A stretch of DNA of 5,433 bases, taken from contig JAGOBP010000309.1 in the NCBI GenBank assembly GCA_017999195.1, positions 1 to 5,433 of the forward strand. The letters run 5' to 3'. The notes beneath the pieces were generated by a model, which worked only from the letters and a program-made list of their open reading frames with translations, was not told where the DNA came from and made no database searches. The position numbers and the translations under genes were made by a program. This DNA is from Thermoflexales bacterium (GTDB lineage Bacteria > Chloroflexota > Anaerolineae > Fen-1058). This document shows positions 1-5,433 of the stretch, one piece after another. The stretch's first letter is position 1, and every line of letters starts with the position of its first letter.

Positions 1-519
1 ATGATCGGGCACACGCAGATCACGCAAACGGCGGCGCAGCGGATCGAGAAAACCGATCGTGCCCGCCCACTCCCGCCAGGCGGATGCGGGCACGGGAAAC
101 CGATGAATGTACAACTCGTCCAGCAAGCGCCGGCGAGAAATCCAGCGTCGCCCCACGCCGGGGTCCATCACCTGCACCCAGCGACCGTGCTGACTCCATA
201 CGACGCTGAAATGCGTCAGGCCGTTGGGCAGACGCACCACCACCAGGGCGGGCAGCGCCTTCGCTTCGTCCAGCAAGACGTGATCGGCGGGCAGCATGAT
301 CTGCTCGGCAGACAGGCCCAATTTCACGGCCAAATCTTCGAGGGTATCGATGGACGTGCCGTCGACGGTGGTCTGGCAGGCTTCACGCAAACGCCCGTAA
401 CTGGTGTGGATGCCAAAACCGGCCAGCAGCGCTTTCAGCGCGGCCGGGCCGCAGTCCATTTCTGAGGTCTGCACGACTTCGGGGACAAAGAAGCGGCGCT
501 CGGCGGGTGCGGCGGTCAC
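1..519 (-). CDS. C39 peptidase domain, N-terminal part of a probable peptidase-containing ABC exporter (partial)
   Basis: The first 173 codons are present; the gene runs off the window at base 1. The frame opens at a GTG (519-517) that shares four bases, GTGA, with the stop of the upstream gene, so the two are probably translationally coupled. The protein shows a full C39 cysteine peptidase domain: oxyanion-hole Gln17, nucleophile Cys23 in the string QTSEMDCGPAALK, catalytic His103 in GLTHFSVVW and Asp119 in VMDPG. C39 domains cut leader peptides after a double glycine and usually form the cytosolic N-terminus of ABC transporters that export the cut peptide. The transmembrane and ATPase domains would lie outside the window, so the ABC part is inferred from the family and from the fusion-protein-like neighbour. 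A stand-alone C39 protease is the alternative. No change of codon use or break is seen. Confidence 0.88.
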   Translation of the reverse strand, partial: MTAAPAERRFFVPEVVQTSEMDCGPAALKALLAGFGIHTSYGRLREACQTTVDGTSIDTLEDLAVKLGLSAEQIMLPADHVLLDEAKALPALVVVRLPNGLTHFSVVWSQHGRWVQVMDPGVGRRWISRRRLLDELYIHRFPVPASAWREWAGTIGFLDPLRRRLRDLRVPDH

Positions 520-983
520 GGTCGCGTGCCCTCAGCCTGACCCAGCGTGCGCAGGGCCAACTGCGCCGGAGAGACGCTATCGACTTCGACTTTTACTTCG
601 CCCGTCAGATTGGTTACGGGCACATCGGCGGGGGGATAGGGCGCGTCCACGCTGGAAAAGACGTACACCTCAACGGCGGATTGGCCGCGCGCGGGGAGGG
701 ACATCACTTCGGCGGGGAAGGGCAAGTTGATCCCAGCCAATTGAACCGTCGCTGTTTGACCCGGTGACAGGCGGGCCAGCACGTCGGGCGAGAAGGCCAC
801 CAGCAGTGTGCCGTCGCGTTTGACTTGCACCACGCGGCCGGTTTCATAGAGCGGGACACGCGCCAGAAAGAACCAGCCCAGCCAGACGATCAGCACGAGC
901 ATGATCACAGCCAAGCCCACCAGTCCCGGCCGGAAACTGTCTTGATTCAGCGCGCGTGTGGAGCGAGAAAAGGAGATGGACAT
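516..983 (-). CDS. Short HlyD-like membrane fusion (adaptor) protein
   Basis: A 155-residue protein. A short basic N-terminus (SRSTR, R18) precedes one hydrophobic segment at about residues 20-41 (LVGLAVIMLVLIVWLGWFF), giving a single-span protein with the bulk outside the membrane. The rest is predicted beta-rich, with a phrase typical of the barrel region of HlyD-type adaptors (LSPGQTATVQLAG, about 72-84) and a C-terminal strand-like stretch GEVKVEVDSV. It lacks the biotinyl-lipoyl and coiled-coil hairpin parts of ordinary HlyD proteins, which are about 350-450 residues long. Coupling to the C39 exporter gene by a GTGA overlap supports an adaptor role in export. The ATG at 983 was chosen because the open frame upstream (to 1157) runs through the palindromic repeats and because a -10-like box sits just before this ATG. 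ATG at 1013 is an alternative. The family call rests on context and weak motif likeness. Confidence 0.72.
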   Translation of the reverse strand: MSISFSRSTRALNQDSFRPGLVGLAVIMLVLIVWLGWFFLARVPLYETGRVVQVKRDGTLLVAFSPDVLARLSPGQTATVQLAGINLPFPAEVMSLPARGQSAVEVYVFSSVDAPYPPADVPVTNLTGEVKVEVDSVSPAQLALRTLGQAEGTRP

Positions 984-999
984 CGCTTTCACTATAGCA
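984..999 (-). promoter_or_regulatory. Extended -10-like element directly before the adaptor gene
   Basis: On the minus strand TGC-TATAGT (999-991) matches the extended -10 pattern TGN-TATAAT with one change. Only seven bases (990-984) separate it from the ATG at 983, so a transcript starting at the usual distance would begin at or next to the start codon, i.e. it would be leaderless. No convincing -35 box and no Shine-Dalgarno sequence are seen. This is a pattern match only. Confidence 0.4.
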
Positions 1000-1051
1000 A
1001 ATGGACGTGACATTTGCGTGACGGGCGGCTTTGAGCGAAAGACGGCAGCAC

Positions 1052-1095
1052 CCTGAGCGGAGCGTCGCAGCCGTATCGCGACGTGGAGTCGAAGG
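1052..1095 (+). repeat. Compound palindromic repeat, copy 1
   Basis: The left flank CCTGAGCGGAGC (1052-1063) and right flank GGAGTCGAAGG (1085-1095) enclose a perfect 6-bp hairpin, CGTCGC (1063-1068) with GCGACG (1078-1083), loop of 9 bases. The same flanks recur in reverse orientation at 1137-1177. It resembles the dispersed CCTGAGCG...GTCGAAGG palindromes common between genes in some environmental bacterial genomes (from memory, not searched). It is non-coding and lies between the regulator stop and the adaptor gene. Confidence 0.75.
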
Positions 1096-1136
1096 GGCGG
1101 ATCAGTCTTGAAAACTGGCTTCAGCCGCAATCGCAT

Positions 1137-1177
1137 CCTTCGACTTCGCAGCGACAAAGAGCGCTGCTCCGCTCAGG
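1137..1177 (-). repeat. Compound palindromic repeat, copy 2 (inverted)
   Basis: Read on the minus strand it starts with CCTGAGCGGAGC (1177-1166) and ends with GAAGTCGAAGG (1147-1137), matching copy 1, but the inner hairpin is GCAGCG/CGCTGC (1148-1153 with 1162-1167) with an 8-base loop. It begins 12 bases after the regulator stop codon. With copy 1 it makes a long inverted repeat: 1048-1063 pairs with 1166-1181 at 15 of 16 positions. It might end or stabilise the regulator transcript, although no T-run follows. The bases between the copies (about 1098-1133) hold nothing I recognise. Confidence 0.75.
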
Positions 1178-1189
1178 ATGCTGGCGCTC

Positions 1190-3109
1190 TCAAATGCTGG
1201 CGGTATCCAGTTCGCGGGCCGCTTGCTCGGCGGCGAAGGGCCGCAACAGGGGATGAACGCTCCACCGTCCTGAGGTGTGTTCTTTCAAAAACGACTTGTC
1301 TTTGAGCGCGGCGAGTAAACAGGGATCAAGCGCCATCGGGGCAAGGGCGATGTCTTCTTGAACGACCGCTAAGTGCTTAAGCGCCTGACGCTCAGCGGGT
1401 GTGAGCAAACGCCATGAATAATCGAAGACGGCGCGCAAACTGGCATGGCGTAAAGGCACATCGCGCGACAGGCTGCGCAGAAAATCGAGGTTGTGGGTGA
1501 GCCGGTCGAGGATGTCTTCGCACGGAAAAACGTGCGTCCACGCCGCGGCCAGTTCGATGCCCAGCGGCAGGCCATCAAGCCGCCGGCAAATCTGGCTGAT
1601 GGCCGCGACATTGCCCGCATCCAGCGCAAAGGCCGGATTCAGCCGTCGCGCGTGCTCGACAAACAGTTGCAGGGCGCTGTAGCGGGCCAGCAGGTGCGGT
1701 AGATCAATCGGGTGAGCGCCGTGATCCAATCGGGGGAAATCCAGTCCGCTTAGTTCCAGCACTTGTTCGCCGCGCAGGCCCAAGCGCTGCCGCGACGTGG
1801 CGATGATCTTCAGGCGCGGCGCATGATCGAGCAACGATTTGATCAGCCCCGCCTCTTCGATCTTGCGCTCGAAGTTATCCAGCAAGAGCAGCACTTCTTT
1901 GTCGCGCAGAAAGTCGTAAATCTGAAAGCGGCGGGCCAGCGTGGCGCGCACGGGCATGCCCAAGGCCCGAATGAGCGTGTCTTCCAAATCGACCGCCGCC
2001 GAACTGTCATCCAGCAAGACCAGCCACACGCCGTCGTCCCAGGCCAGCGCATCGTCGGCGGCGGCGCGCATGGCCAGGCGGGTCTTGCCGATGCCGCCCG
2101 GCCCCGTCAGCGTGATCAGGCGGCAGTCCTGACTGCTCAGCAGCGTGGTGATGCGCGCCATCTCCGGTTCGCGGCCGATGAAGGGCAGCAGCGTATTGGG
2201 CAGCGCGGTGGACGAGAAGTCTTGCAGCGTAAGGAGCGTATCTTTGTGCTGTTTCTGGCCCGATCGTTTTAGCGGCGACTGATCGGCCCGGATGGCGACC
2301 GCGAGTTGCAGCGTGTCCGGCTCGGGCGTGGCGTCCAGTTCGTCCAGCAGACGGCGCTTGAAATCGTGATAGACGCGCAGCGCTAAATTGCGCTGGCCTT
2401 GCAGCGCTTTCAGTTGCATCTGCGCGCGGATGGCCTCTTCATCAAGCGCGTCCAGTTGCAAGAGGCGATCGATGCAAGCCTGAGCGGCGTCATAGTGCGC
2501 GTGCTGAAGATGATGGGGCGTCAGCACGTGCAAAGCCCACGTCGCTTTGCGGCGCACGTCATCGCGCACGGCCTGCAGCCAGTCGCCATAGGGCGTGCCC
2601 GACGGCACATCCAGCCCGCTCAAGAAGTCGCCGCGATACAGTTGCACAGCACGCGCCAGTTGACTGAGGCAGTCCCGACAGACCGTCAGGCGACGATGGC
2701 GATGGCGTTGCACGGCAGCGATGATCGTTTCAAATTCGACCACGTCGAACCAGCAGGCGCTGATGGCGTTGAACTGCAAATTGAGTTGCGTGGAGAGCAA
2801 GTAGGGCGGCTCGGTGGCTTCGTCGCCGATGGCGCGGCGCAGGCGCAGCAAGGTCTGACGCAAATTGACGTTGGCCTGATCGTCGGCGTGATCGGGGTAG
2901 AGCAGCGCGGCCAATTCGCTGCGGCGTTTGGGTTCGTCCGGCTCATAGGCCAGATAGGCCAACAGCATCAGGGCCTTATCAACGGCAAAATGTACCGAGC
3001 GGCCACCGGGCAAGACCACGTGCGGTGGACCCAAAAAGACCAGTTCCAAACGGCCTGGTCCGTCGGTCGGGTGTGAGGTTTGCAGTGCCGTGACGAGTTC
3101 GGCGCTCAT
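1190..3109 (-). CDS. SARP/AfsR-like transcriptional regulator: winged helix + BTAD + NB-ARC ATPase, no TPR tail
   Basis: A 639-residue protein when started at ATG 3109. Residues about 21-99 look like the OmpR-type winged helix of SARP regulators (LELVFLGPPHV..., then NVNLRQTLLRLRRAIG). About 120-269 is the bacterial transcriptional activation domain (WFDVVEFE..., YRGDFLSGL, DALDEEAIRAQMQL). From about 310 comes an NB-ARC/STAND ATPase: GREPEM, Walker A GPGGIGKT (336-343), Walker B VLLLLDN (406-412), IIATSRQRLGLRGE (435-448) and LDGLPLGIELAAAW (511-524). Such proteins bind DNA near their target promoters, with the ATPase acting as a nucleotide switch. Family members often continue into a long TPR region; here the frame stops shortly after the post-ATPase helical part (HPLLRPFAAEQAA). 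A GTG at 3127 would add six residues but lies inside a -10-like box, and neither start has a Shine-Dalgarno site. The target is not known; the export genes just downstream are the obvious candidate. Confidence 0.9.
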   Translation of the reverse strand: MSAELVTALQTSHPTDGPGRLELVFLGPPHVVLPGGRSVHFAVDKALMLLAYLAYEPDEPKRRSELAALLYPDHADDQANVNLRQTLLRLRRAIGDEATEPPYLLSTQLNLQFNAISACWFDVVEFETIIAAVQRHRHRRLTVCRDCLSQLARAVQLYRGDFLSGLDVPSGTPYGDWLQAVRDDVRRKATWALHVLTPHHLQHAHYDAAQACIDRLLQLDALDEEAIRAQMQLKALQGQRNLALRVYHDFKRRLLDELDATPEPDTLQLAVAIRADQSPLKRSGQKQHKDTLLTLQDFSSTALPNTLLPFIGREPEMARITTLLSSQDCRLITLTGPGGIGKTRLAMRAAADDALAWDDGVWLVLLDDSSAAVDLEDTLIRALGMPVRATLARRFQIYDFLRDKEVLLLLDNFERKIEEAGLIKSLLDHAPRLKIIATSRQRLGLRGEQVLELSGLDFPRLDHGAHPIDLPHLLARYSALQLFVEHARRLNPAFALDAGNVAAISQICRRLDGLPLGIELAAAWTHVFPCEDILDRLTHNLDFLRSLSRDVPLRHASLRAVFDYSWRLLTPAERQALKHLAVVQEDIALAPMALDPCLLAALKDKSFLKEHTSGRWSVHPLLRPFAAEQAARELDTASI

Positions 3110-3126
3110 ACGGCTTGAGCGTATCA
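3110..3126 (-). promoter_or_regulatory. Extended -10-like element directly before the regulator gene
   Basis: TGA-TACGCT (3126-3118, minus strand) fits the loose pattern TGN-TANNNT, and eight bases separate it from ATG 3109. There is no Shine-Dalgarno sequence before either possible start and no clear -35 box. The arrangement mirrors that before the adaptor gene at 983 and favours ATG 3109 as the start of a leaderless message. The match is weak in itself. Confidence 0.28.
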
Positions 3127-3127
3127 C

Positions 3128-3274
3128 ACTCGGTAGTGGGCGGGTAGCCGTAAAAGTGGGTGTTTAACTGGGAAGAAATGACCAGTCGGGGTGCGGGGGC
3201 AGTGAGTGCAAGTGCCTGGGGATGCCACTGCACGTCGTCGATCAAATTGAGAATTGCTATTCAAAGATACCCGG
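3128..3274. other. Intergenic gap between threonine aldolase and regulator
   Basis: No accepted gene lies here. It holds an imperfect hairpin at 3206-3233 (GTGCAAGTG with CACTGCAC, one bulged base, 11-base loop) with no T-run, so it is a poor intrinsic terminator. It also holds short direct repeats AGTGGG (3135-3140 and 3155-3160) and ACTGGG (3167-3172), which could belong to an operator before the regulator. One minus frame stays open from the stop at 3263 through the regulator start, but it has no good start codon or ribosome site. Confidence 0.4.
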
Positions 3275-4327
3275 TCAGTTTTTCACTGCGCCCTTAAACG
3301 CCAACAACGCGTGATCGATTTCGTCGCGCGTGACCCAGGCATGCGTCACTGCACGGAAACGCCGGAAGTAAGCGCCGGGGCTGATGAGCTTCACGCCCTG
3401 CTCCAGCATACGTCGTGCCACCACCTCGCCGCTGACCTTCACACTGGAGTCCAACTCGAAGAACACGAGGTTGGTCTGCACGCGATCGACATCGACCACG
3501 AAACCGGGCGTGTCTGCGAGTCCTTCGGCTAGACGCTTGGCGTTCGCGTGATCGTCCGCCAAGCGATCGATCATCTTCTCCAGCGCGACGATGCCCGCCG
3601 CCGCCAGAATGCCCGCCTGCCGCATCCCGCCGCCCAACATCTTGCGCGTGCGACGTGCCTGCGCAATGAAGTCTTTGCTGCCGCAAATCACCGATCCTAC
3701 GGGCGCACTGAGTCCCTTCGATAAACAAAAGGTCACCGAATCAACGTGCTGCGTGATCTCTGTCACGTTCACGCCCAGCGCAACCGCCGCATTGAAGACA
3801 CGCGCACCATCGAGGTGGACGCGCAAGCCATGTCGATTGGCCAACTCGCGCACCTGCTGCATGTACGCTACGGGCAGCACCGTGCCGCCACACCGATTGT
3901 GCGTATTCTCCAGCGCGATCAATTTGGTGCGCGCTTCATGCTGATCGCTGCCCCGAATGGCCGCCTCGACGCGATCGAGCGGCAATGTTCCATCGGGATT
4001 GTTGGGAATCTGGAATTGTGGAATGCCGCCCAACGCGGATGATCCGCCCGCTTCATATCGAAAGATATGCGCTTCGCTGCCGACGATGACTTCTTCGCCG
4101 CGTCCGCAGTGCGTGAGCAGCGAGACGAGGTTGCCCATCGTGCCGCTGGCGACGAAGACCGCTGCTTCCTTGCCCAGCTTCGCCGCGGCCAATTCTTCCA
4201 GTTTGTTGACGGTCGGATCATCGCCGAACACATCATCGCCGACTTCGGCGCGCGCCATCGCCTCGCGCATTTCAGGCGTGGGCTGCGTCACCGTATCCGA
4301 ACGCAGATCAATGTAGCCATTGAGCAT
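3275..4327 (-). CDS. ltaE: Low-specificity L-threonine aldolase
   Basis: A 350-residue PLP enzyme that cleaves L-threonine or L-allo-threonine to glycine and acetaldehyde in the cytosol. The fold-type I aldolase signature is complete: DLRSDTVTQPTPEMREAM at the N-terminus, GDDVFGDDPTVNKLE, the SGTMGN phosphate-binding turn, His87 in SEAHIF (ring stacking), ENTHNRCGGTVLP, Asp173 and Arg176 in HLDGAR, and the Schiff-base lysine Lys204 in CLSKGLSAPVGS. The length is normal for the family. The frame is open to a TTG at 4339, but the Shine-Dalgarno GGAGG (4337-4333), five bases before ATG 4327, overlaps that codon, so ATG 4327 is the start. Only 34 bases separate it from the nitrilase-like gene, suggesting one mRNA. 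Beta-eliminating lyase relatives share the fold, but the motif set points to threonine aldolase. Confidence 0.94.
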   Translation of the reverse strand: MLNGYIDLRSDTVTQPTPEMREAMARAEVGDDVFGDDPTVNKLEELAAAKLGKEAAVFVASGTMGNLVSLLTHCGRGEEVIVGSEAHIFRYEAGGSSALGGIPQFQIPNNPDGTLPLDRVEAAIRGSDQHEARTKLIALENTHNRCGGTVLPVAYMQQVRELANRHGLRVHLDGARVFNAAVALGVNVTEITQHVDSVTFCLSKGLSAPVGSVICGSKDFIAQARRTRKMLGGGMRQAGILAAAGIVALEKMIDRLADDHANAKRLAEGLADTPGFVVDVDRVQTNLVFFELDSSVKVSGEVVARRMLEQGVKLISPGAYFRRFRAVTHAWVTRDEIDHALLAFKGAVKN

Positions 4328-4362
4328 TCCAACCTCCAACTTCTAACATCCAATATCCAGAT
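4328..4362. repeat. Five tandem degenerate heptads, plus-strand consensus TCCAAYN
   Basis: The units are TCCAACC (4328), TCCAACT (4335), TCTAACA (4342), TCCAATA (4349) and the more diverged TCCAGAT (4356-4362). They fill the whole gap between the nitrilase-like stop and the aldolase start codon in exact 7-base register; the last unit shares one base with the stop codon. On the transcribed sense this reads as GANRTTR-like units, one pair of which supplies GGAGG. Similar short heptad arrays are known between genes in cyanobacteria and other bacteria. Confidence 0.7.
4333..4337 (-). promoter_or_regulatory. Ribosome binding site of threonine aldolase, formed by the heptad repeat
   Basis: GGAGG on the minus strand is spaced five bases (TTGGA) from ATG 4327. 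It decides that start against the in-frame TTG at 4339, which it overlaps. It arises from two neighbouring units of the 7-base repeat that fills this gap. Confidence 0.8.
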
Positions 4363-5174
4363 CAATACTGCTTCACAATCGATCGATACGCGCCGGGCTG
4401 CCGCGCCTGCAAAATTTGCAGTTCTTCGCGATAGCGTCGCACTTCGTCCAGATCGATCTTGGCGACCGCATAGCCTTCGACTTCTTCATCAACCGACGCA
4501 TAGATTTGGCCGCGCGGCCCGACGATCATCGATTGGCCGAAGAAGTTCAGCGTGGCATCCGTGCCGATGCGATTGGCCGCGACGATGAAGCAGGTGTTCT
4601 CATACGCGCGCGACATCAAGTACGTGCGCCATTCTTGATCGTTGGGTTTCTCCCAGTTACCGCACTCGATGAGCAAGTCCGCGCCATCGAGCACGTAGGT
4701 GCGCGCCACTTCGGGGAAGGCGAGGTCCCAGCCGACCATCAAACCCACATTGCCGAAATCGGTTTCGATCAACGGGAATTTGAAGCCCGCGCGAAACGCC
4801 AGTCGTTCCTCGCCCTTCAAATGCACCTTGCGATAATCACCCACCAAGTCACCGTCTGGCCCCACCAACACGGCCGCATTGTAGATGATGCTTTCCACTT
4901 TTTCTTTGGCCGCCATGCCAAACGCGACGTGTACGCCAAAATCACTGGCGCGCTGCGCGATGAGGTTGGACGACGGTCCCGGCACGCGCTGCGCAAAGTC
5001 TGTAAAGCGTACGCCGCATTCATAACCCGTCGTGCACAGTTCGGGGAAAACGATCAGATCAACTTTTTGCTCGGTGGAAATGCGATGAATCCATTCTGAA
5101 ATCGCCACCAGGTTGGCTTCCACATCGTTGAATTTCACGGCCATTTGCACCACGGCCACGGTGAGTTCGCGCAT
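4362..5174 (-). CDS. Nitrilase-superfamily (carbon-nitrogen hydrolase-like) protein lacking the catalytic cysteine
   Basis: A 270-residue protein of normal family length covering the whole fold. It begins MRELTVAVVQMAVKFNDVEAN; catalytic Glu45 is in VFPELCTTGYECG and catalytic Lys116 in DYRKVHLKGEE. The elbow that normally reads C-(Y/W)-D-x-x-F-P-E here reads VGWDLAFPEVART, so Gly148 (codon GGC) replaces the nucleophile. Later landmarks RAYENTCFIVAANRIG (189-204) and GQSMIVGPRGQI are intact. Members with Cys hydrolyse amides, nitriles or N-carbamoyl groups through a thioester; without it, hydrolysis by that route is not expected, so a binding or regulatory role, a different chemistry or a sequencing error must be considered. 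Other cysteines (47, 54, 171, 195) are not at the elbow. The start is fixed by a strong Shine-Dalgarno. It probably shares an operon with the aldolase; the substrate cannot be told. Confidence 0.9.
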   Translation of the reverse strand: MRELTVAVVQMAVKFNDVEANLVAISEWIHRISTEQKVDLIVFPELCTTGYECGVRFTDFAQRVPGPSSNLIAQRASDFGVHVAFGMAAKEKVESIIYNAAVLVGPDGDLVGDYRKVHLKGEERLAFRAGFKFPLIETDFGNVGLMVGWDLAFPEVARTYVLDGADLLIECGNWEKPNDQEWRTYLMSRAYENTCFIVAANRIGTDATLNFFGQSMIVGPRGQIYASVDEEVEGYAVAKIDLDEVRRYREELQILQARQPGAYRSIVKQY

Positions 5175-5180
5175 GAGAGT

Positions 5181-5187
5181 CTCCTTT
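5181..5187 (-). promoter_or_regulatory. Strong Shine-Dalgarno of the nitrilase-like gene
   Basis: AAAGGAG on the minus strand is followed by six bases (ACTCTC) and ATG 5174. It lies in the 41-base gap after the pseudouridine synthase stop; no separate promoter is evident there. Confidence 0.8.
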
Positions 5188-5215
5188 AGAACATCGGTTC
5201 GACTGCGATTTTGCC

Positions 5216-5433
5216 TTATTTTTCAGCGTTTGTCAATTGATCCAGAATCTGCTGCAACTCGATCGGCAGCGGCGACGAAAACGTGCGCGCTTCGCCATTG
5301 GGCAGCGTAAACGCCAGCGAGGCCGCATGCAAAAAATGCCGCGTCATTTCAAAGTGCGGCGTGCGCTTACCATAGATGATGTCGCCCACCAGCGGATGAT
5401 GCTGCCACGCAAAGTGCACGCGAATCTGATGTG
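5216..5433 (-). CDS. RluA/RluD-family pseudouridine synthase, C-terminal end (partial)
   Basis: The last 72 codons plus two bases of a gene entering from beyond the window; the stop is TAA at 5218-5216. The family signature HQIRVH starts at 5431, followed by HPLVGDIIYGKR, RHFLHAASLAF and the closing FSSPLPIELQQILDQL, in the order and spacing of RluA/RluC/RluD enzymes, which convert uridine to pseudouridine in 23S rRNA or tRNA. The catalytic Asp (HRLD motif) and any S4 domain lie outside, so the exact member cannot be named. The nitrilase-like gene follows after 41 bases on the same strand. Confidence 0.92.
   Translation of the reverse strand, partial: HQIRVHFAWQHHPLVGDIIYGKRTPHFEMTRHFLHAASLAFTLPNGEARTFSSPLPIELQQILDQLTNAEK

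Noticed and set aside
1..465. 154-codon plus-strand frame at the window start
   Set aside because: The minus strand over the same bases encodes a complete C39 catalytic set, so the plus frame is a shadow.
984..1157. N-terminal extension of the adaptor gene to the upstream end of its open frame
   Set aside because: The added residues would be encoded by the palindromic repeats, are Arg-rich without pattern, and no SD precedes the upstream start.
1048..1181. CRISPR array or insertion sequence ends
   Set aside because: Only two copies in inverted orientation, no regular spacers, no transposase and no target duplication seen.
2399..3076. 225-codon open frame on the plus strand opposite the regulator
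   Set aside because: It lies wholly antisense to a strongly recognised gene; its translation has no family motifs and is rich in Q, H and R as expected from the mirror frame of GC-rich coding DNA.
3206..3233. Hairpin as an intrinsic terminator of the aldolase operon
   Set aside because: The stem is bulged, the loop is 11 bases and no T-run follows on the minus strand, so I keep it only as a note on the gap.
2979..3245. Minus-strand frame before the regulator whose translation begins LIDDVQWHPQALAL, resembling the Walker B region of STAND ATPases
   Set aside because: It is only about 45 codons before running into the regulator in another frame, has a TTG start without SD, and no Walker A or other ATPase motif is near. 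Likeness is probably chance; a remnant of a duplicated regulator cannot be fully excluded.
4416..5099. 227-codon open frame on the plus strand opposite the nitrilase-like gene
   Set aside because: It is antisense to a gene with clear motifs and a strong SD; no recognisable domain.

Overview
The window is bacterial, GC-rich, and every gene I accept is read from the minus strand, so transcription runs from high to low coordinates. The type of regulator (SARP-like BTAD plus NB-ARC ATPase), the C39-peptidase exporter style, and a dispersed palindromic repeat of the CCTGAGCGG...GTCGAAGG kind together suggest a Chloroflexota (Anaerolineae-like) genome or metagenome bin. This is inference from general knowledge; no marker gene in the window proves it.

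Layout in transcription order: (1) 5433-5216, the C-terminal end of an RluA/RluD-family pseudouridine synthase, cut by the window edge. (2) 5174-4362, a complete nitrilase-superfamily (carbon-nitrogen hydrolase-like) protein that has the catalytic Glu and Lys but Gly where the nucleophilic Cys should be. (3) 4327-3275, a complete low-specificity L-threonine aldolase, whose ribosome binding site lies inside a tandem array of degenerate 7-base repeats filling the gap to gene 2. These three genes have short gaps (41 and 34 bases) and look like one operon of housekeeping and metabolic type.

After a 165-base gap follows (4) 3109-1190, a SARP/AfsR-like regulator with winged helix, BTAD and NB-ARC ATPase, which stops before the C-terminal TPR domain usual in the longer members. 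Immediately behind its stop codon are two inverted copies of a compound palindromic repeat (about 1048-1181). Then comes (5) 983-516, a very small one-span membrane protein resembling only the barrel part of an HlyD-type membrane fusion protein. It overlaps by four bases (GTGA) with (6) 519 to beyond base 1, the start of a protein with an intact C39 peptidase domain, most likely a peptidase-containing ABC exporter.

Genes 5 and 6 form a translationally coupled export module that probably cleaves and exports peptides with a double-glycine leader; no precursor peptide is visible in the window. Gene 4 is a plausible controller of that module because it lies just upstream on the same strand, but nothing in the sequence proves it. 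Genes 4 and 5 both lack a Shine-Dalgarno sequence and instead have an extended -10-like box 7-8 bases before the ATG, compatible with leaderless mRNAs; genes 2 and 3 have clear Shine-Dalgarno sites.
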